A DNA stretch of 64,000 bases, from assembly GCA_963576735.1 (NCBI GenBank), contig OY755177.1:806001-870000 (forward strand), given 5' to 3'. The position numbers and the translations under genes are program-made. The notes under the pieces were generated by a model, which saw only the letters and a list, made by a program, of their open reading frames with translations, was not told the DNA's origin and ran no database searches. This document shows, one piece after another, positions 11,182 to 22,077 of this stretch. The number at the start of each line of letters is the position of its first letter. Position 1 is the stretch's first letter. The stretch comes from Bedellia somnulentella (taxonomy: Eukaryota > Arthropoda > Insecta > Lepidoptera > Bedelliidae).

Positions 11182-11214
11182 TCTGAACAGGATCCCTATT
11201 ATTATTCATTTATA
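11182..11214 (-). promoter_or_regulatory. Core promoter of the catalase-like gene (TATA + initiator)
   Basis: On the minus strand TATAAA lies at 11214-11209, and an initiator-like TTCAGA at about 11187-11182, some 28 nt downstream. This predicts a very short 5' leader (about 15 nt) before the ATG at 11169. Confidence 0.5.
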
Positions 11215-11439
11215 TTTCAATTACAATTAATTACGACCGCTATTAATTGTATTGGATATGTAAGGAATCGGTTTTCGGAATTATTTGAAATCTATTATCT
11301 AATTGTTGAGTAGCTAATTGCGACTTGATACGTTGCGTGTGGTAGAACAGCATTATTTTTTTGTAGATAAACGGTATACATAAATTATCATTATATTTCA
11401 CGCCTTCATTGCGATTTTTGCATCGCAACGGCTTATATA

Positions 11440-12050
11440 TAATTTTTAACAAAAAGAAAACCAACTTCAAAGTTGGAAAAACAACCGAAAATAAACAATC
11501 TAGTACTAAAAAATACGAAATAAGTTTTTTAATTGAATATGAATACTGTGATTAATACCTTAGCAATTTCTTTATTCCACACGCGTCAGTTCAACCTACC
11601 TAAATATTACAATTCTCTTAAATTAATTTGTGAGCCGGTGCCAGCCTCGATGATATGATAATTGATAGTAAGATGTGTGTATTTCGCACTTCATATACAT
11701 GTAAAATGTAGGGTACCTTGTAGTTGTAGGGTAAATTGATTTTTGTACGTATTACCATTTAAAACGTTAGGCGATAGATATATATATTGTTGAGATTGTA
11801 ATAATCAGAGATAGATAGTAGGGTAAATTTACTTTTGTTTGACTGGCACCGACTCAAAAATTAATTTAAGAGAATTGTAAGATTTATGTAGGTTGAACTG
11901 ACGCGTGTGGAATAAAGAAATTGCTAAGTTATTAATCACAGTACTCATATTCAATTAAAAAAACTTATTTCGTTCTTTTTTTAGTACTAGATTGTTTATT
12001 TTCGGTTGTTTTTCCAGCTATGAAGTCGGTTTTCTTTTTGTTAAAAATTA
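11440..12050. mobile_element. Foldback element with ~205-bp arms
   Basis: The arm at 11440-11646 is repeated inverted at 11841-12050 with only a handful of mismatches or small gaps, around a ~194-bp spacer (11647-11840). The arms share ACACGCGTCAGTTCAACCTA and GGTGCCAG. No coding capacity. It lies about 230 bp upstream of the catalase TATA box. Class unknown. Confidence 0.85.
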
Positions 12051-12254
12051 TTTTATTTTACGAGTTTTAGAGATGGGTAGACCTGGCAAAGATGCTTCTC
12101 GGATGAGGGAGCGACGGTTACTGTATTATTCTTTGTATTTCCGGTATTTCTATTATAGTACGATATTAAATAGGCTCAACCATATGTAACCTTACATTGT
12201 TCTTAAAATCCTTCGAAAGGCGATGGTCTACAATTCTACATTTCAAGAAAGACT

Positions 12255-12427
12255 CAAACGTTCACGCCGAATATCCCTGAAGGGGTTAGCAGAGGTAGTA
12301 ATACTTCTGAATATCATGTGACATTGTCACCTGTTGTTCAGAGTACCCACGATTTGCTTAGGCAGTGTTCTCACGTTATACAGGGCAGGCCTATCGGCGT
12401 TTTGAACAAATACACTGTCACATTATT
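12255..12427 (-). mobile_element. SINE-B 3' fragment
   Basis: Tail-proximal SINE-B half (AACGTTCACGCCGAATATCC through CACTGTCACAT) on the minus strand; head missing. Confidence 0.75.
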
Positions 12428-12435
12428 GTGAGTTT

Positions 12436-12935
12436 CGACATTCCCCTCGATTTCCTGGGATGCCATCATCAGATCCTGGTCTCATGGTACTTTCTCGGTA
12501 ACAATAACATAACAAAAGAAATGTTTAGTGAACCTGTACTTCTCTTCATAAAAGCTACGAAGAGGAGTATAAATCTATAAAGAATGTGGAAAGAACTGTT
12601 TCCTAATACCTAGTGATTGAGGACCCATACCTTCCATCATCAGCTCAGCAGCATAAAAATATGATTTTCAGAAGCAAATGCCAATATAAGTTCAGAAAAT
12701 ATGTAAAACACGGTACATTTGCCTATAAAATTTGAGGGTTCCCCTCGATTTCTCCAAGATCCCATCATCAGACCCTGATATCCTCATCACGGTACCAATC
12801 AGGGAGTATCTTCTTTCGAATAAAAAAATAATAATCTAAATCGGTTCATAAATGGCGAAGTAATCGGCGAACAATAATAAAAAAAAAAAACGGTCGAATT
12901 GAGAACACTCCTTTTTTTGAAGTCGGTTAAAAACA
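12436..12935 (+). repeat. Lepidoptera-type repeat ending TTGAAGTCGGTTAAAAA
   Basis: Contains CCCCTCGATTTC-CCATCATCAGA blocks twice (12441 and 12740), then AAATGGCGAAGTAATCGGCG and the terminal TTTGAAGTCGGTTAAAAA. I recognise this as a very common lepidopteran non-coding repeat. The duplicated block suggests a partial tandem duplication. Confidence 0.6.
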
Positions 12936-13166
12936 ACTGTACGTAGTTCACGTTTAATTTGAGACTACTTTGTTTTGAATTAATCTATAAGTTAAAACAT
13001 TTGTCTTATTTTTAGAACAACCTTTCAAACTTTCTGCCTATACGAAATGACTATTGCTAAATGATAGCTAATTTGAACAATCTTTAAAAAAACTGAGCTA
13101 TTCCTGAATTCAATAATATTTCTGTATACACCCTTTTATAATTACAAGATAATTGAAACGAAGAAA

Positions 13167-13194
13167 GACACACACACACACACACACACACATA
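13167..13194. repeat. (AC)n microsatellite
   Basis: Uninterrupted CA dinucleotide run joined to the tail of the adjacent SINE-A. Confidence 0.9.
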
Positions 13195-13424
13195 CTCACG
13201 GCTGTAAATCCCATGAAGGGGTAGCAAGAACTAGGGAAGTAGAAATTCCTCAGCCACTTTTGGAAGTTGCGTGGAAAAAAGATAGTAAAAATAAAGGTTG
13301 TTGGTGATGGGTCTCCAACCGCATCGCCCAAAAATCCCTTAATAGCCCCATACCGTTTGTCGCCTCTTACGTACACCCACCGGAAGAAATGGGGTTGTGC
13401 TATTCTAAACCGACACTACACGGC
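13195..13424 (-). mobile_element. SINE-A, near full length
   Basis: Full body on the minus strand. The usual TATG tail is replaced by the CA microsatellite. Confidence 0.8.
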
Positions 13425-13474
13425 AAAGGCACGGTATATTGTACGTCGATTCTAATAATTGCCTAAATAATAAT

Positions 13475-13613
13475 AACGGCCATGGCCTAGTGGTAAGGCT
13501 CCTCGCTTCAGTTGCTGAGGTCACGGGTTTAATACGCGCTGAGGAAGTCATTATTGTAATTACTCGTACTTTGGGGCTGAATAGATCTGCTTGCTGAAAT
13601 AAAGTGGCAAGCA
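13475..13613 (+). mobile_element. Short tRNA-derived SINE
   Basis: An A-box-like TGGCCTAGTGGTAAGGC and a B-box-like GGTCACGGGTTTAATACG lie at tRNA spacing, followed by an unrelated body and a T-rich end. The tRNA fold is not intact, so this is a SINE head, not a tRNA gene. Confidence 0.6.
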
Positions 13614-13669
13614 TTTTTTTAGTATATGATGTTTATTTATCTCTTTTTATGATTTTCCATCATAAATCT

Positions 13670-13758
13670 GTAAAAGGGGAGATGTAGTACTAATGTTTCG
13701 GAATATTGATAAAAAGAAGGCATATCGAAGCTTTGTACAAATACACTGTCACATGAAA
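13670..13758 (-). mobile_element. SINE-B body scrap
   Basis: Keeps GTACAAATACACTGTCACATG from the SINE-B body, with an internal deletion. Confidence 0.5.
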
Positions 13759-13791
13759 AAATATATTGTCTTCTTTTACTGCTAATATTTT

Positions 13792-13944
13792 ATATACACA
13801 CGGCTATAAGTCTCAAAAAAGGGTAGCCAGAGCTTTAGAATTGGAAATTCTTCAGCCATTATTTGTTGGGGAAAAGATAGTAAAAACTCTTAGATACGTC
13901 TTACGCGTAGAAAAATGGTCTAGTGCTATTCTAAGACACGACGT
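13792..13944 (-). mobile_element. SINE-A, degenerate with internal deletion
   Basis: Has CACACGGCTATAAGTC at the left and TAGTGCTATTCTAAG at the right; about 90 bp of the middle is missing. Confidence 0.65.
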
Positions 13945-14417
13945 AGCTATCGTTAATATTTTTAATGATAAAAGCACACTTAATACATATTGGTGTCGAC
14001 ATATTGGTGCCTTTCTGCAATGCAAGCAGAGCTTTATCGCACTTCCTTGATTGTGATTTAATTAGAAACGATTAATAAAATCCAGGATTTAAACAGCTTA
14101 ATAAACACACCAGTTACGATCAAAGCCAACCGGATAAATAGTACAAATAATACCACCTTGCCCTATCAGTGGCCGCTCGACCGTCGACTTAACTTCGTTT
14201 TTATTTCACCACCGGGAATATACTTCGGAAACGTCTCAAACGTACTTTCCGTTCCTTTAATTGAGTGAGCGTTTTATTGCTAGAAGGTTTACTACTGATT
14301 TTTATACAGTTAGCTTTACCGTCTTTTGACTGAGCAGTTCACTTGAAATATAGGCTTGGAATTAATCAATGATTCTAATCAGTGTCATGACGATTTGACG
14401 TGTGTTTTTATTATATT
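13945..14417. other. Non-coding, unassigned
   Basis: Moderately complex sequence at 14155-14275 without a usable frame. Confidence 0.35.
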
Positions 14418-15510
14418 ACTAGTGGGTCGTCCCAGCTTCGCACGGGTAGCGTTGTTTTTTTAAATATCTGACGTTACTTTCTTCAGTCACTGCTCAAGCA
14501 TTGTGAAATTCAGCGCAATGTTTTCAATTTATAGCACTCCCTAAACAGTGTAGTTTGGTGATTTTGAATGCGTTTTAATGAACAGTTCAGTATTTCCGTT
14601 TAATACGTTTAATAGCAAATTTTGGAATAAAACGCTATGAAGTATTTATAACAATCTAAAAATTAAATCATTACGTGATGTAGGATGCAACTACTGGCGC
14701 CATCTAGTATGTTATATGTAAATTAGTAAAGATTTGGTTTTTGGTCACGGGCGCGATGGCTTATTTTATGTATAATTTCGGTGCTTGTCTACCGATTTCT
14801 ATGATTCTTTTTTTATTGAATAGGTAATAATGTTACCTTTTTTAAATTAAGGATGAATGAGAGGTTCACAAACGTAAGAGTAAACAAATGTAATCAGAAT
14901 GTTCCGAACTGCTAAGCTATCAGGAATTACACGTGTTATTGTGAGTCAACCGTAAAAGATAGACATAAACTGTTGAGGATTTTTTTAGATAATTTAATGA
15001 AAAATATTTCCATCATACATGATTTCTATGTAAGTTTAACCATTAAGGCTGCACACGCGACGGAAGCTTAAAAAATGGAGTAACTTCTCCCGTTTTCCCA
15101 AAATTTCCCTAAATTACCCTTTACTACTCTGCTGAAAAGTATACAAAAACCTGCGCAGGAGTATGAATAATAATTGTACCAAGTTTCGTTGAAATCCGTC
15201 GAGTAGTTTTTGTTTCCATAAGGAACATACAAACCGACAGACAGACAGACAGACAAAAATTTTACTGATTGCATTTTTGGCATCAGTATCGATCCCTAAT
15301 CACCACTGATAGTTATTTTGAAAATATAATTCATGTACAGAATTGACCTCTCTACAGATTTATTATAAGTATAGACAGACAGACAGACAAAAATTTTACT
15401 GATTGCATTTTTGGCATCAGTATCGATCCCTAATCACCACCTGATAGTTATTTTGAAAATATAATTCATGTACAGAATTGACCTCCCTACAGATTTATTA
15501 TAAGTATAGA
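14418..15510 (-). mobile_element. Non-autonomous Helitron with duplicated 5' terminus
   Basis: On the minus strand it runs from TCTATACTTATAATAAATCT (15375) to CTAGT (14422-14418), matching the Helitron at 6203 over its length. Its 5' ~135 bp is repeated once more at 15376-15510. Contains ACAG repeats near 15237-15256. No transposase frame. Confidence 0.85.
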
Positions 15511-15955
15511 TAACTACTAGATGTATGAAGAATAGGAAAAAATAACCATTGAAAGTAAGTTAACGGTAAAGAAAAGGAGAGAATTATGTAAAAAATATGC
15601 AACATAACGGGCTGCAGAAATAGGCTCAAAATATGTAAGAGCTTACTTATTTGTAATGAGATTAATTGTTTTAAGTTAATTTTAATAGAAGATTTTATCT
15701 GTTTATTCATACCTACAAATATTTTTTCCGGAAGTCTTAAATCTGGTGAAATATTTGGGTAATAAAAGAATTTGGAATCTATTTTGTGTCATTCCATTCT
15801 TTGAATTTTTCAAACTAATCATACCTCATCTTACCTAAATCCACATCTTTTACCAAAACAATCATAATGCTCAACACTATCAGTTTATTTCTTGCCAACT
15901 CTAAAATAGCCCATTTAAATACCGTAAAGACAGAAGGAAAATAATCTCATCACAT
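15511..15955. other. AT-rich, nothing recognised
   Basis: No coding signal. Confidence 0.4.
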
Positions 15956-15959
15956 CATA

Positions 15960-16100
15960 ATGCCCGATTTAAGCGGCCTAATGTCTAACTCCGGTCTGAT
16001 CCGGTTTTCACCGCACCGAACCGGAATAATCCGGTCCACCTGATCCCGTGTGAGGCTCTACCGGCTGGGACTTGCGGCGGCTCACAGGAGCTTCTAACTT
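15960..16100. other. GC-rich island with repeated CCGGT motifs
   Basis: Locally GC-rich in a very AT-rich region. Contains several CCGGT/ACCGG motifs, including a short hairpin TCCGGTT...AACCGGA. No open frame of useful length on either strand. Confidence 0.5.
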
Positions 16101-16453
16101 AGACTATATTGCTTTATGTGAAGTGAGCTGGCTTTCATTTCAGTTAAGAATGTTTAAAGTGTGGCGGAAAGGTTTTTAGTTTATAGAGAGTTTAGTAGAT
16201 AAGGATTGGCATGGAATGGATTTTTTAGTGCTGGTGGATCTAGCAGATTTTTATTTATTCACTTCATAAGACATCGATATGAATTTATAAAACAAATATG
16301 ATACAAAATAGCCCTCTTAACATGATTTCACTAGCCTATCTCAAATCGATACAAGATAATGTTTAAATGGTAAAATCTGTAAATGTTTGGTAAAAATACT
16401 ACGATTTCTACTCTACTTATTATCCTTAATTCTACCAAATCTCTTGTTTTAAA
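16101..16453. other. AT-rich, nothing recognised
   Basis: No gene or repeat identified. Confidence 0.4.
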
Positions 16454-16466
16454 ACTCTACACTATA

Positions 16467-16742
16467 CACATATACATACATACATACATATACTCACGGC
16501 TATAATTCCCTAGATAGGGGTAGCCAGCGCCAAGGAATTATAAATTCCTCAGCCACTTTTGGAAGTTGAGTGGGGAAAAGGCGGTAAAGTAAAGGTTTTT
16601 GGTGATGGGTCTCCAACCGCACCGCCCAAAAATCCAATAAATAGCCCCAATACCCTTAGTCGCCTCTTACGACACCCGTGGGTAGAAAGGGGTAGCGACA
16701 TTCTAAGCCGGCACTACACGGCAAATAACTATAGCAAATAAC
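16467..16742 (-). mobile_element. SINE-A (subfamily II), full length with 13-bp target duplication
   Basis: Flanked by the 13-bp repeat ACTCTACACTATA (16454-16466 and 16743-16755). The subfamily II diagnostics CTACCCACGGGTGTCG are present in antisense. About 20 extra bases lie beyond the usual 5' end. Confidence 0.9.
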
Positions 16743-16755
16743 ACTCTACACTATA

Positions 16756-17885
16756 AAAACGGTATATTGCCTAACATATGTCTGTATCGTGTACCTAAAA
16801 ATAAACCAAAATATTTAGGTTCCAAAGTATAATTTGCACACAAATATGAATACAAACAATAGCTACTTCAGAAACAGGAAAATGTTTTGCGTATTTATAG
16901 CATCATGGTGTCTGCTTTAGGAAATTATTGGGACATTTGTATTTGCATAGCTGCATTAGACTTGTTTTATTAATGTGTTACTTTGCTTTGTATTGTGCCA
17001 AATTTATTAGGCGTTAAGGTGGTTGTGAGAAATGTAGTTGGAGATTTTAGTTTGTGCGAGTAATTATAAAATTGCATTTTTTTTATATAATTTTAATTCC
17101 AAAAAGGCGTAACTTTTTATTTTGATATTAGGCTAGTCTTTTTAAAAGTTGTAAGTTTCAGCCCAGAACTTTATTTCGTGGAAGGATGTATTATCTATGT
17201 AATGAATACAATGGGTCTATTGAAGTGACTTAAATTAAAATAGGGCTTTAGATGACTTTGTTGCTTGGAATCGCAATGCAACAGCAATCTTTATTATAAC
17301 ACATACAATTAAAATAGATCGAAACGCAAGTGTGCGTTATTGCTGTTTCTAAATGATTAGGCGTTAATAACGTGACCGATTAAATATTTAAGTTTAATTA
17401 CATTTAATATTATATTTATCAAAATCAGATTTATAAATGTGTTCTATTATGAGATGTGCAATGGATAACTTTAATGAAAGCTAAGACACACATCGCTACT
17501 TCGTAGACATTCCGAAAGATGTAAAGATAAACAAATACTATTAAAAGCAAGCGCTCAAAAAATACCTAAAACTCCAACTCGAATTCAACTTAAAATCGAG
17601 TCAACGCCTCATTTCTTATTCAGAACCGACTCCTAGCAACTTGTTCTTTAAAACATCTTAAGAGGGCTGTAAATAAATAAAAGTCGCGGAACCAGGTACT
17701 CTGTTGAATAGGTAATTAAATTCGTTTTCTAACCACCTTGTTACATGGCTGAACGTGACAAGGCGCTGAGGGAATGCGGAATGAGCTTTTTGATTAAGTT
17801 TAAAGTAAAATGTCTTGGTGTTTTATGAGGAAAATCTTGGTTATTTAACCGACTGTAAGGCTATGCATATTTGGCTGTAAATAAG
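16756..17885. other. AT-rich gene-free stretch
   Basis: Over 1.1 kb with no convincing frame or repeat. Confidence 0.4.
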
Positions 17886-17970
17886 AGTTTCACTGCTCAG
17901 TAGAAATGAACTCGGTTTGCAATTCAGGAGGTTGGTTTGAATCCAGAATTACGACTTTACGTATTTGTTT
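17886..17970 (+). mobile_element. Decayed tRNA-like SINE head
   Basis: An A-box-like CTGCTCAGTAGAAATGA and a B-box-like GGTTTGAATCC at tRNA spacing; no intact cloverleaf. Confidence 0.4.
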
Positions 17971-18086
17971 TATCCAAACTTATTTATTTGGTTTATTAAT
18001 TACATTTTTAGAGGTCAGAAAACGCCGTATAGCGGGAGAGTTTTACTTTTTATGTAACTGCTATTTTGCTTTTGCACACCACAGGG

Positions 18087-18232
18087 GGCAAGCACGCACA
18101 AGCACAAGCGCTATTTTATCGACACGATAACGGTTAGAAGGAGATGGCAGTATACGATACTAAGTAAGTGCGTTAGAGAGAGCTGCTTTATCCCACGCGA
18201 TTACTAGTTTAAACACCGCTCGTACTAGCCGG
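18087..18232 (+). mobile_element. MITE-1 copy
   Basis: Inverted ends (GCAAGCACAAGCGC left; GGCTAGTACGAGCG in reverse complement right) enclose the family core GATGGCAGTATACGATACTA. Related copies lie at 19795, 47552 and 52541. Confidence 0.75.
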
Positions 18233-18478
18233 GCAGGTGACAAAACTGGCTAAGTGCAGAAGCTGAAGCGCTTATATACCCTTTATTTAGAACTTTGTTA
18301 CTTTTTCTAGATTTTCTAGATTTTTCTTTTAGTACTATTTTTGGGCCATGTCTTATAATTAAAAATAGTCGGTCCCTCACAATTGCTACTGATATCTTAT
18401 TGATACTTATGATGTTGTTATGTTACTAAGCAAATAAATAATGCCGTGTCTTTGTTACTTTTTTTCTTTATAAAAAGA

Positions 18479-18813
18479 CTTCTTATATAGCATGTTTATG
18501 TATAATCTTAACTAAGTGTGTAATCTTAGCTTTGTAGTGTCGGCTTAGAATAGCACTTCCCCATGTCTTCCAGTGGGTGTACGTAAGAGGCGACTAACGG
18601 TATTGGGGCATTTTAAGGGATTTATGGGCGATGCGGTTGGACACCCATCACCAACAACCTTTATTTTTACCACCTTTTCCCCACGCAACTTCCAAAAGTG
18701 GCTGAGAGATTTCTAATTCCTTAGCTCTGGCTACCCCTTCTAGGGATATACAGCCATTAGTATATGTAGTATATTCTTATATAGCATGTTTATGTATAAT
18801 CTTAACTAAGTGT
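18479..18813 (+). mobile_element. SINE-A bounded by a 40-bp direct repeat
   Basis: SINE-A body at 18531-18768. The 40-bp sequence starting TTCTTATATAGCATGTTT occurs at about 18479-18518 and again at 18774-18813, far longer than a normal target duplication. Confidence 0.75.
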
Positions 18814-19145
18814 TTGCTTAGAATAGCTCTTTCCCATTTCTTTCTTTTGGTGTCGTTCGACGATGGACGAAGGGTATCGGATAATTTTAAATGTATGTTG
18901 AGGTAAATAAAAAATAAATAAAGGAAAGAAAAATTTCGACATTCTTTATTTATTAGTAATAATCCCCACATGAGGTTTTCATGAACAAAAAGATTTAAAT
19001 TATGTATGTTGAGGGTTGAGGCTGGAGACTACCACAAACCATACTTTATTTTATAATCTTCGCCCAAGAAACTTCCAATAGTGGCTGAAGCATTTGGCTA
19101 CCTAATTAGAGATATAGGGGGATAAGTAAAAGTATGTATGTACAA
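18814..19145 (+). mobile_element. Second SINE-A copy, split by an insertion
   Basis: The 5' part (GCTTAGAATAGCTCTTTCCC) is at 18814-18880 and the 3' part (GTGGCTGAAGCATTTGGCTA) at about 19018-19145. The block between is a separate repeat. Confidence 0.55.
18894..19015. mobile_element. SINE-D-like repeat inserted in SINE-A
   Basis: Carries GGAAAGAAAAATTTCGACA and AGTAATAATCCCCACATGAG, both found again near 57.7-58.1 kb. ATGTATGTTGAGG flanks it on both sides, a likely target duplication. Confidence 0.55.
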
Positions 19146-19794
19146 TTCATTACTCCCTGCCCGTAAATCTCATACTATATATCATGACATTCAACGAAGT
19201 TAACAACCGTATTATTTCTACATTTACCTCCAGCCCGGGACCATATTTCACTCCGACTCACTTTATTAATGACACACGTCTCACTGACTTACCTTTGGAT
19301 GACCAGAATTCTTGACGGGGAAAAGGTAATGGATATACTTAGATATTTTGACTGTCGAAAATTTATTATAGTAGTTTATATTAGTGAATAAAAAATATAA
19401 AATATTCTCTCTCTGGTATATTCAGGCTTAAATTGAAATCAATCAAAACTTTTCCAGTTTTGCAAATAAATGGAGAAAAGACAACACTGGCGGACATTAT
19501 ATTTCACGACGAGTAGTCTGACAATTCCTTCACTCTTCGTTTTTCAGTATTTTTACCAAGTATTATAAGTATAAGTATATATAAGCATTTAAATATTTAC
19601 TTTAACGCTATAAAAACAACATCTTTTCTATCAAAATAATTAAGTTAGTTAATATAAAGCAAATAAACTGATTCTTCATCTTTGATGGACTAATGGATAT
19701 GATTTAATTTGAAAAAAAACTATAGGGTATATTCGTTTATCATTATGTATATAGGCATAGTCCACTTGAACTGTTAGCTTAATTAAAACATCCA
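19146..19794. other. Gene-free, unassigned
   Basis: AT-rich; no coding signal seen. Confidence 0.4.
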
Positions 19795-19930
19795 GGGCAA
19801 GCACGAGCGGTATTTAAACTAGTTATCGCGTGGGATAAAGCTGCCATCTCTTACGCACTTACTGAGTATCGTATACTGCTATCTCATTCTAACCGTTATC
19901 GTGTCGATAAAATAGCGCTCATGCTTGCTA
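19795..19930 (-). mobile_element. MITE-1 copy, full length
   Basis: Starts GGGCAAGCACGAGCGG and ends CGCTCATGCTTGCT (inverted ends). The interior matches the 18087 copy in reverse. Confidence 0.8.
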
Positions 19931-20106
19931 TAAGAAACATTAAAGCTTTGAATAAGATAACTTTTCTTAGTGAAATATAATTATTTGAAGTGACAGTTGA
20001 TATTAATAGGCGGCAACCCTATTGACCAGTTCGCTCTCGGTCCCTACCTTTCCATTCGTAACAATTCTTCTTTGTCACAACAAGAGCGGATTCAGGTAGA
20101 TATTTT

Positions 20107-20306
20107 AGCGTTTAAGAGCTTATTCCATTACACTTTGTCGCTGCTGAATTCAGACGTTCTTCGAAGTTACTGCCGCAGACGCTTGTTATTTGTCTACTTG
20201 CTTTGTCTTTTGAACGTTATTCCACTAGTCTGAATTCAGATTCTGTGGCTTTCAGACGTCTTCATTCAGACAAATGGAATAAGCTCTTTATATATTAGAG
20301 CGTTTA
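20107..20306. mobile_element. MITE with AGAGCTTATTCCATT inverted ends
   Basis: AAGAGCTTATTCCATT (20114-20129) is inverted at 20274-20289. Direct repeats AGCGTTTA flank at 20107-20114 and 20299-20306. The interior has several GAATTCAGA motifs. The 78-codon frame at 19997-20233 overlaps it and is not credible. Confidence 0.6.
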
Positions 20307-20440
20307 GGTAAAAATATAAACATTACTTATATTCTTTAGAACTTGGTAATAAAAAAAATGTGAGTTACGAGTAACAGACACCTAGATATTAAAATCGAAA
20401 GATTTAGTATCATAGAATAAGTTTTATTAAACAAAATATT

Positions 20441-20652
20441 GCCGTGTAGTGCCGGCTTGGAATGTCACTACCCTATTCGACTCACGGGTGTCGTAAGAGG
20501 CGAATAGGGGTATGTGGCTTTTTTAAGTGGTTTTTGGGCAGTGCGTTTGGAGACCCATCACCAACGATACTTTATTTCTGCCATCTTGTTTCCAAGCTCA
20601 AAAGCTCTGGCTACCCCTTATGGAATTTATGGCCGCAAGTATAAGTATTTAT
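20441..20652 (+). mobile_element. SINE-A (subfamily II), near full length
   Basis: Starts GCCGTGTAGTGCCGGC; the tail has degenerated to AAGTATAAGTATTTAT, into which a SINE-B inserted. Confidence 0.8.
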
Positions 20653-21033
20653 AACATAACATAACATAACATAACATAAACGTTGACGCCGAATATCCCC
20701 GAAGGGGTTGGCAGAGGTACTAATACTTCTGAACATCACGTGACTTTGTCACCTGGTGTTCAGAGTACCCACGTTTTGCATGGACAGTGTACTCACGTGA
20801 TAGGGGGCAGGCCTATCGCCGTTTTTGTACGAATACACTGTCACATGACTAAGTACAACTCAGCCATGTGGGTTTCCTCACGATGTTTTCCCTCACCGTT
20901 AACAACCATGATAAATTAACCACACATATGTCTTTAGAAAAGACAAATTGGTGTAGGCCCGACCCAGGATTTGAACACTAGTCTTTTGCACGATAACCGA
21001 GTGTTCTACCCACTGGGCTATCACGGTCTTTTT
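20653..21033 (-). mobile_element. SINE-B, full length with 12-bp target duplication
   Basis: On the minus strand a tRNA-like head (ACCGTGATAGCCCAGTGGG; B-box GTTCAAATCC) is followed by the body and a (TTATG)n tail at the left. Flanked by ATAAGTATTTAT at 20641-20652 and 21034-21045. The head has A- and B-box pol III promoter motifs, as expected of a tRNA-derived SINE. No coding function. Confidence 0.9.
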
Positions 21034-21344
21034 ATAAGTATTTATGTGTGTATATAAACAAAATAATGTATTGTATCATCAATTAAACCGTCTCTGACAT
21101 ATTATTAAGTAACTATAAGAAATATATTCTAAAGAAATTGGTTGATTTTCATAACAAATAGGATTACGAAATGAAATCTTAACAAGATTATTTTCTCAAG
21201 GTGTCCCATTATTGAGTTATCTACAAGTACTAGTTTCTTTCTTCTAGTAAATGAAATAAAATACTTTCAAAATATGGTACGATATCATACAAAAGATAAT
21301 TATAAATCAAGCTTTGCATATGTGATATGTTTAGAAAACATAGT

Positions 21345-21590
21345 ACATACATACATATACTCACGGCTATAAATCTCTAGAAGGGGTAGCCAGAGCTAAG
21401 GAATTACAAATTCCTCAGTCACTTTTGGAAATTTGAGTAAGGAAAAGATGGTTTAATAAAGGTTGTTGGTGATGGGTCTCCAACCGCATCGCCCAATGAT
21501 CCCTTAAAAGCCCCAATACCGTTAGTCGCCTCTTACGTACACCCACCGGTAGAAATGGGATAGCGCTATTCTAAGCCGGCGGTACACAGC
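21345..21590 (-). mobile_element. SINE-A, reference full-length copy
   Basis: 246 bp, precisely bounded by the 12-bp target duplication AGAAAACATAGT (21333-21344 and 21591-21602). Sense 5' end GCTGTGTA; 3' end GCCGTGAGTATATG(TATG)n. A B-box-like GGTTGGAGACC lies about 105 nt in; no clear A box, so the promoter type is unproven. The TPRT-type duplication and repeat tail show LINE-dependent retrotransposition. Confidence 0.9.
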
Positions 21591-21602
21591 AGAAAACATA
21601 GT

Positions 21603-21907
21603 TTCTTTGCAAACATCCCCAGTACGTCCCTGTCTCGACCCACCGGTCCTTTAACAGTTAATAGCTCCCTGAGATTAACTGAAAGAGTAATACCTTCAGG
21701 AAAGTTGTTGACATCAACTAATGTTTCCGCAATATGCTCAATAAACTGACCAAACTAACTTGTTGGATTAAGAAATAGAGTTTGAGGTATTTGTTTGTAG
21801 TTTTGGATGAAGTTGATTGGGGATAAGATGATAATAATAAACGTTTTCACAAAGTTAAATATAAAAGTAAACTAAAAACTAACACACTAAAAATAACACT
21901 TTAAGTA
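21603..21907. other. Gene-free, unassigned
   Basis: No gene or repeat identified. Confidence 0.4.
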
Positions 21908-22008
21908 ATCAACTTCCAAAAGTGGCTGAAGAATTTATCATTCCAAAGCTCTGGCTACCCCGTTAAGGGATTTATAGCCGTGAGTATATGTATGTATGTA
22001 TGTATGTT
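21908..22008 (+). mobile_element. SINE-A, 5'-truncated
   Basis: Begins at AACTTCCAAAAGTGGCTGA and ends in the (TATG)n tail. Confidence 0.75.
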
Positions 22009-22077
22009 TTGGATGAAATTATGCGTGTGTCTGTGTATGAGTATAAAAATGGGCAAAAACTAAATCTTTACTACAAA

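Noticed and set aside
13475..13560. Functional tRNA
   Set aside because: A- and B-box-like motifs are present but there is no acceptor pairing; best explained as a SINE head.
20462..20644. Conserved peptide-like frames in SINE-A copies (also at 33975 and 48554)
   Set aside because: Recurring translations such as HGCRKRR arise because the SINE copies are homologous; frames are short, differ in start and stop, and carry indels.
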